NCBI RefSeq assembly: GCF_050908995.1
Contig: NC_135129.1
Span: 3,968,001 to 4,032,000 of the forward strand
Reading direction: 5' to 3'
DNA: 64,000 bases
Source of the DNA: Andrena cerasifolii
Taxonomy: Eukaryota > Arthropoda > Insecta > Hymenoptera > Andrenidae
A program made the translations under genes and the position numbers. Within the stretch, counting starts at the first letter, position 1. Each line of letters begins with the position of its first letter. Positions 59,856 to 64,000 of the stretch are shown piece by piece. Under the pieces are notes generated by a model. That model did not search any database and had not been told where the DNA came from. It was given only the letters and a program-made list of their open reading frames with translations.

Positions 59856-60605
59856 AGCTAAGATGACGATGGGTAGCAGAGATGACATTTACGCAGCATT
59901 TGGGTAGTTGGTCTGATTCATGTTTGTAGAGATACTCAGAGGAAAAAACGATAAGTAAAGGGTCAGTACATTACAGTACTATAAAAAGTGACCAGAAAAG
60001 CAGACTGCGATATTCAACTATAGAAGAATAGTAGTTGTGTTATATTCTTTATTTCAGCTTCTCTCTGTCCCATTTTTCTTTGACACTGAATTAAGAAATA
60101 CTATTTTTCTTTGAATGAAAGTTTCACTGCCGATAAATATCAGAGACCACCGGTGGCTAATGCAGCATCAGACCTTAAACAACTCACGAGCCACTAATAA
60201 AACGAACCACCATGAAACACAATCCTAAAAAGTAAGTTCTAAATTGATATTCTTGCAATATTTTCGCAAAACAAGTACTACATATTTCAATCTCCTCGGT
60301 GTCCCCACTTGCAGCAACATCTGTCTGACTGAATCTCAAGTATATTTTGCTACCTTGTAACGGGACAAGAAAATGAAAAGAAATTATGAGCAAAGGAAAA
60401 ATTGTAGACGCCTCGCGTTCAACTTCGTTTTTGCAAGAAATTACAGGCACTGCCATCCGAGTGTTGCGATAATAAATATAATAATACGCGATGCAACGCG
60501 AGATCCTTTAGCGCGGGCAACGGTCCGTTTACAATCAATGTTTGTAGCGAATAGATTCCGCGGTGCAGGACGCAATGTCCCATAGAATTTTATATATGAG
60601 CTCAC
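59856..60605. other. non-coding, likely intron of the Dpr-like gene
   Basis: No motif-bearing exon was found. The minus-strand frame at 60184-60456 is not recognisable and has no convincing splice context. Confidence 0.4.
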
Positions 60606-60703
60606 CATTGATAACGTGTACGTTGATGCTGGCCCTCTTCGCCACTGTGGGCACGCAACTGTAATTCCCAGAGTCGTTTGGCTTTACATGGTTGATCCTC
60701 AGC
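60606..60703 (-). CDS. Dpr / zig-8-like Ig-domain protein, one internal exon
   Basis: A 98-bp exon on the minus strand, with acceptor TTTTGTTGCAG before 60703 and donor GTGAGC after 60606. Both boundaries follow the first base of a codon (phase 1). It encodes 32 residues, including the second half of an Ig domain: LRINHVKPNDSGNYSCVP (the DSGxYxC motif with the disulfide cysteine), then ASINVHVIN leading into a Gly. The CVPT...A...VHV-x-x-G pattern is typical of the membrane-proximal Ig domain of insect Dpr (defective proboscis extension response) proteins, neuronal surface proteins that bind DIP partners at synapses. Assignment to a particular Dpr paralog is not possible. The other exons were not found in the window; 5' exons would lie beyond 60703. 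Confidence 0.75.
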
Positions 60704-60790
60704 CTGCAACAAAACGAGACAACAATATTTATGTTAGTCGAAACGTGTTTGAACAATTTCCATGAATTATTGTCTCTAAATTGTACATGT

Positions 60791-61158
60791 CAGGTTCCCC
60801 AACCTGGGGGTCGCAAAGTGTCTCCTGAGGGGTCGTCGCGGTTATTTTTAGTACTTGTTTATTTTAATATGGTTACACTGCTGTATTCTATTAATAATAT
60901 AACACCGATTTTTCCAGACGCAAGCACAATCATCACACCAAATGAGATAATTAAATATATTAAATATCTTAAACTATATTTAATATATGTATTCAGATAT
61001 TCCAATATTATTAAGCTAGACTTATATTCTCAAATACCTATTTTAATGTGTTTTCTTTATCTTATTAAATTTACCTTACCTTATATCGGAGAGGGTGGAG
61101 CAGGTTATTGGAATATTGTAAAAGGGGGTCGCGACTCAAGAACGGTTGGGAAACACTG
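60791..61158. mobile_element. hAT-type MITE in the Dpr-like intron
   Basis: The left end is CAGGTTCCCCAACCTGG; the right end, read inward, is CAGTGTTTCCCAACCG. Flanking 8-mers GTACATGT (60783-60790) and GTATATGT (61159-61166) match at seven of eight positions. The subterminal GGGGGTCGC word is inverted at both ends. The middle is AT-rich. It starts 87 bp upstream (transcript sense) of the Dpr exon. Confidence 0.8.
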
Positions 61159-61166
61159 GTATATGT

Positions 61167-64000
61167 CGCAGGGCAGTTGTATTATTTGTATGTATAGGTT
61201 GCTGCATATGAAATTGCTGTTTTGCGTAAGGAAGTTTGAATGAAAATATGTTTTGCTTATCAACTATTTTATTTTTTGAATTTCTGTGACATTTCGTAAG
61301 CCAGCGTTAGTAATTGCTATTTTATCCCCCATGACGAGCAAAGGAACTTTTACACTATCCGTGATCGGCAATTTCAAATGCACCAACTCAGTAAAATAAG
61401 CCTTTTTGTAAGAAGCGTAGCCTTTTGCCACGTAAGACCTGTATACCTGTTCTAATGACTTGAAAATTTACGCTAATAAAATCTCATGTTACAGAAATTT
61501 AGAATAAAAAACTGTTCCAAAAATTTGCAACAATAAAGTGTTACAAAAATTTACAAAGTGGATAGAGCGCTAAATTTTAAATCAAATAAATGGACAGTAA
61601 TGCTGCATTTTATATAATTTTATTTCCATGCTATCATCTGCAATTCTTCCTTCATCAATCTGTATTTAGTTTCACACGGGTTACTTCCAAATTATGTAAT
61701 CAGCTATATTTTGCAAATACCTTATGTCAAAAGCTATTGAAAAATCCATGGGCACCGCGTGACTTGAGAAAAATCTGACATTCAAAAAACATATTTGGAA
61801 CATAACAAGGCTGAAATTATAATTACTTCATGTCGGAAATGAAAACATTTCGATTTAAAATTCTATGGCGCGCAACACACATTTGTAATTAATCTCAGCG
61901 GGCGTTGCGACAAAGGAAATTCGGAACAAAATTGAAATAATATTTTTCTACAGGTAGCAGAAGAGTTAGGATATTGTGTTTTAATATGTTTAGTCGAAGA
62001 GAAGCGATACGATCAAATAGCTATGCCTGCTTAGCTAAGTAATGAAAGTTAAACTTTGTTTAAGAATTAAACGTGTGCTAATTGAAAGCGGATGCAAACA
62101 TTTGATAGCATTTGCATCAGCATTCCAATCAAAGAAGCGGCGGTATTTAAGCTTTAATTAAATCATGTTTGCTCCGATCTATGCTCGAATTTATAGAGAC
62201 ATTTAATTTAGATGGACTCAATTCAGCATTAATATGTGGATGCTAGAAATAGCTACAATTTCAGAGGACGTTATCTGTATGCAGCTCTGGGTCTGAGCTA
62301 CGTTAAATAACTAATGTTGAAATTAATAATGATGGATTGATTATCTAGTGGTTACTAAGTGGCGGTTAATGGCGATTGCGACCCAATGAATTTTCTGCGC
62401 GAAAAATACCCCCGTTTTATGATTAAATTCCACTGGCTATTAATTAACTTAAACTTTAATTACTTAATAGTGATTCATGAAGATGGAGTTCACTAATTAA
62501 TTATTGGTAAAAGCTATACATCTCTATTTCCAAGGTCTGTATAATTACCGCAATTAAATAAATTTTCAATTTGCTGTACAAGCATTTAATTTATAACTTG
62601 CATTTGTTGTTTAATGTTCAGTGTGTTTCACTCGCAATACCCTCAATTTATATTATCAGGTATTTTACGTTATTTTCAGTTAACATATTGAAGGAACACT
62701 AGGCAAATAATTCAAATCTGTTTCTGAAAAGGCTGGATGGAACTCCCACAAACGATGGCACAATTTCGAAAAAATTTGTACCTACATTAAATTTAAGCTC
62801 GACTAACATAACTTAACAAATGCAATAAAGGAATGTTTGTATACTTTCATTACTTCTGCTTGTTTATAAAAAATAATAGGTTTTGGTATGATTGGACATA
62901 AATATGGGTAACGAATTTTTCTTAATTCGTTTATTTATTCGAGAGCTTAATGATCTGCAAATTTCTGTAGTGGTGTATATTAAAATAATTTAAATATGAT
63001 TTTAAAGAGGTTTATTTTTTCATTCATCATACAATTTGTATCAACTAATTTCTGCTTTACTTTTGCATTAGTTATACATATAAATAACGACGACTGAAAG
63101 ATTAATAATTCGACAGTAACTGAGGTTTTATATAATAAAATCAATAGGGAGAACATTATACTATTGAAAAATCCTAAATTCTAATTTTTTTAAACATAAA
63201 GTCTAATGGGGGGAAAAAGATTATTCCGGATTACTTTAAAAAATTCGTTCTTTTACAAAACACCCAGTCGTCTTCAAATAATTTTGTAATTACTTTGTAA
63301 TTTGTTAATTTTTTTTCTCATAAATTGATACTTTTCTTACGTAGCATTTTCTCAATGAAAATTTGATTTTACAAACATTTGTAGTAGGTGGTATGCTTAT
63401 AAAATAGGTAATATCGAAGTCAAAAGCAAAATGATCATAATAACAAGACAGTGAATATTTTATTCTGATAACTGATGTGTATCAAATTGAAACTGCTTTC
63501 ACAGCTTGTGGTATCCAGATAGAAACGAGGATGAATTACCAGTGACGCATATTCCGGCTATAAATATGTATTTCATGGTATAAGCAGAGCCACCACTCCC
63601 CCTGATTAACTAATAAAATCATATCAATTACAATTCTATCAATAAATAGGATGCAAACCGACGGTGTCACTAAATTACTTTCTGCATGTTCCAAAGCCAT
63701 CCGTTCGAAACCAATCTCGCTTATGAAAATACTTGGTTATCAAAACTTTCAATTTCTTACCTACTTATTTTGAATTATCTCAAACAAAATTGAGTTAGGA
63801 GGTACACCGTTTATCCTCCGTAAAAAAGGACCGTCACTTCGGAGCCACCTCGTGACACACATCTACATATATTTTCTCAACATTTATAACTGTTTTTAAT
63901 GCTTTACAATATACTAAAATTAAGCACCAAACCACAATTTAATCGGATGATTAATTTCAACAATTTGCATCAGAAGATTACCTACTTTTTCGGGTTGTCA
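61167..64000. other. AT-rich non-coding DNA, likely intron
   Basis: I see no exon, RNA gene or defined repeat. It is probably intron or flank of the minus-strand Dpr-like gene. Confidence 0.4.

Noticed and set aside
60692..61243. 183-codon plus-strand frame
   Set aside because: It overlaps the acceptor of the Dpr-like exon on the other strand and most of a hAT MITE, and has no domain.
1..64000. CRISPR array, bacterial operon or prophage
   Set aside because: The sequence is plainly eukaryotic, with introns and eukaryotic transposons. The regular repeats at 59532-59855 and 29574-29716 have no spacer structure.

Overview
This is eukaryotic, most probably insect and best fitting a hymenopteran (bee, ant or wasp). 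The reasons are the AT-rich, gene-poor DNA with short GC-rich islands, GT-AG introns, an interstitial CCTAA/TTAGG-type tract, a BEL/Pao LTR retrotransposon primed by a tRNA-Tyr-like site, many TTAA- and hAT-type MITEs, and a secreted phospholipase A1-type lipase. The order-level assignment is inference.

Host genes are few. One looks complete: a four-coding-exon secreted lipase of the phospholipase A1 type on the + strand (25759-29475, 346 codons), with a signal peptide, a Ser-Asp-His triad and a short lid. One exon of a second gene is clear: a 98-bp minus-strand exon (60606-60703) carrying the end of an Ig domain of the Dpr / zig-8-like neuronal family; the rest of that gene lies in unseen exons or outside the window. 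A third, weak coding trace at 52739-52850 (minus) resembles the C-terminus of fatty acyl-CoA reductases.

Mobile DNA accounts for most recognisable structure. 35067-39693 is a very young BEL/Pao insertion: 763-bp LTRs with no difference seen between them, a perfect 5-bp CTCTG target duplication, PBS, gag with three zinc knuckles, a protease and the C-terminal tail of integrase. Reverse transcriptase, RNase H and the integrase core are missing, so it looks like an internally deleted copy that was mobilised in trans. Around it lie several TTAA-flanked foldback MITE families that all begin TTAA-GGGG (41-773, 4211-4757, 5901-6460, 9063-9713, 13914-14468, 34276-34880 and a partial one to 35071). 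There are also hAT-type MITEs with 8-bp target duplications (13851-14645, 29520-30113, 30677-31319, 60791-61158), several TA-type or unclassified inverted-repeat elements, a 27-bp ATTCGAATA minisatellite (59532-59855), and nested arrangements of these.

Layout: 1-25 kb is non-coding with MITEs and GC-rich islands; 25.4-30.1 kb is the lipase gene with two MITEs in its last intron and a hAT MITE 44 bp after its stop codon; 30.7-35 kb is repeats; 35-39.7 kb is the BEL element; 40-59 kb is non-coding with further MITEs; 59.3-61.2 kb is the minisatellite, the Dpr exon and an intronic hAT MITE; 61.2-64 kb is AT-rich and featureless.
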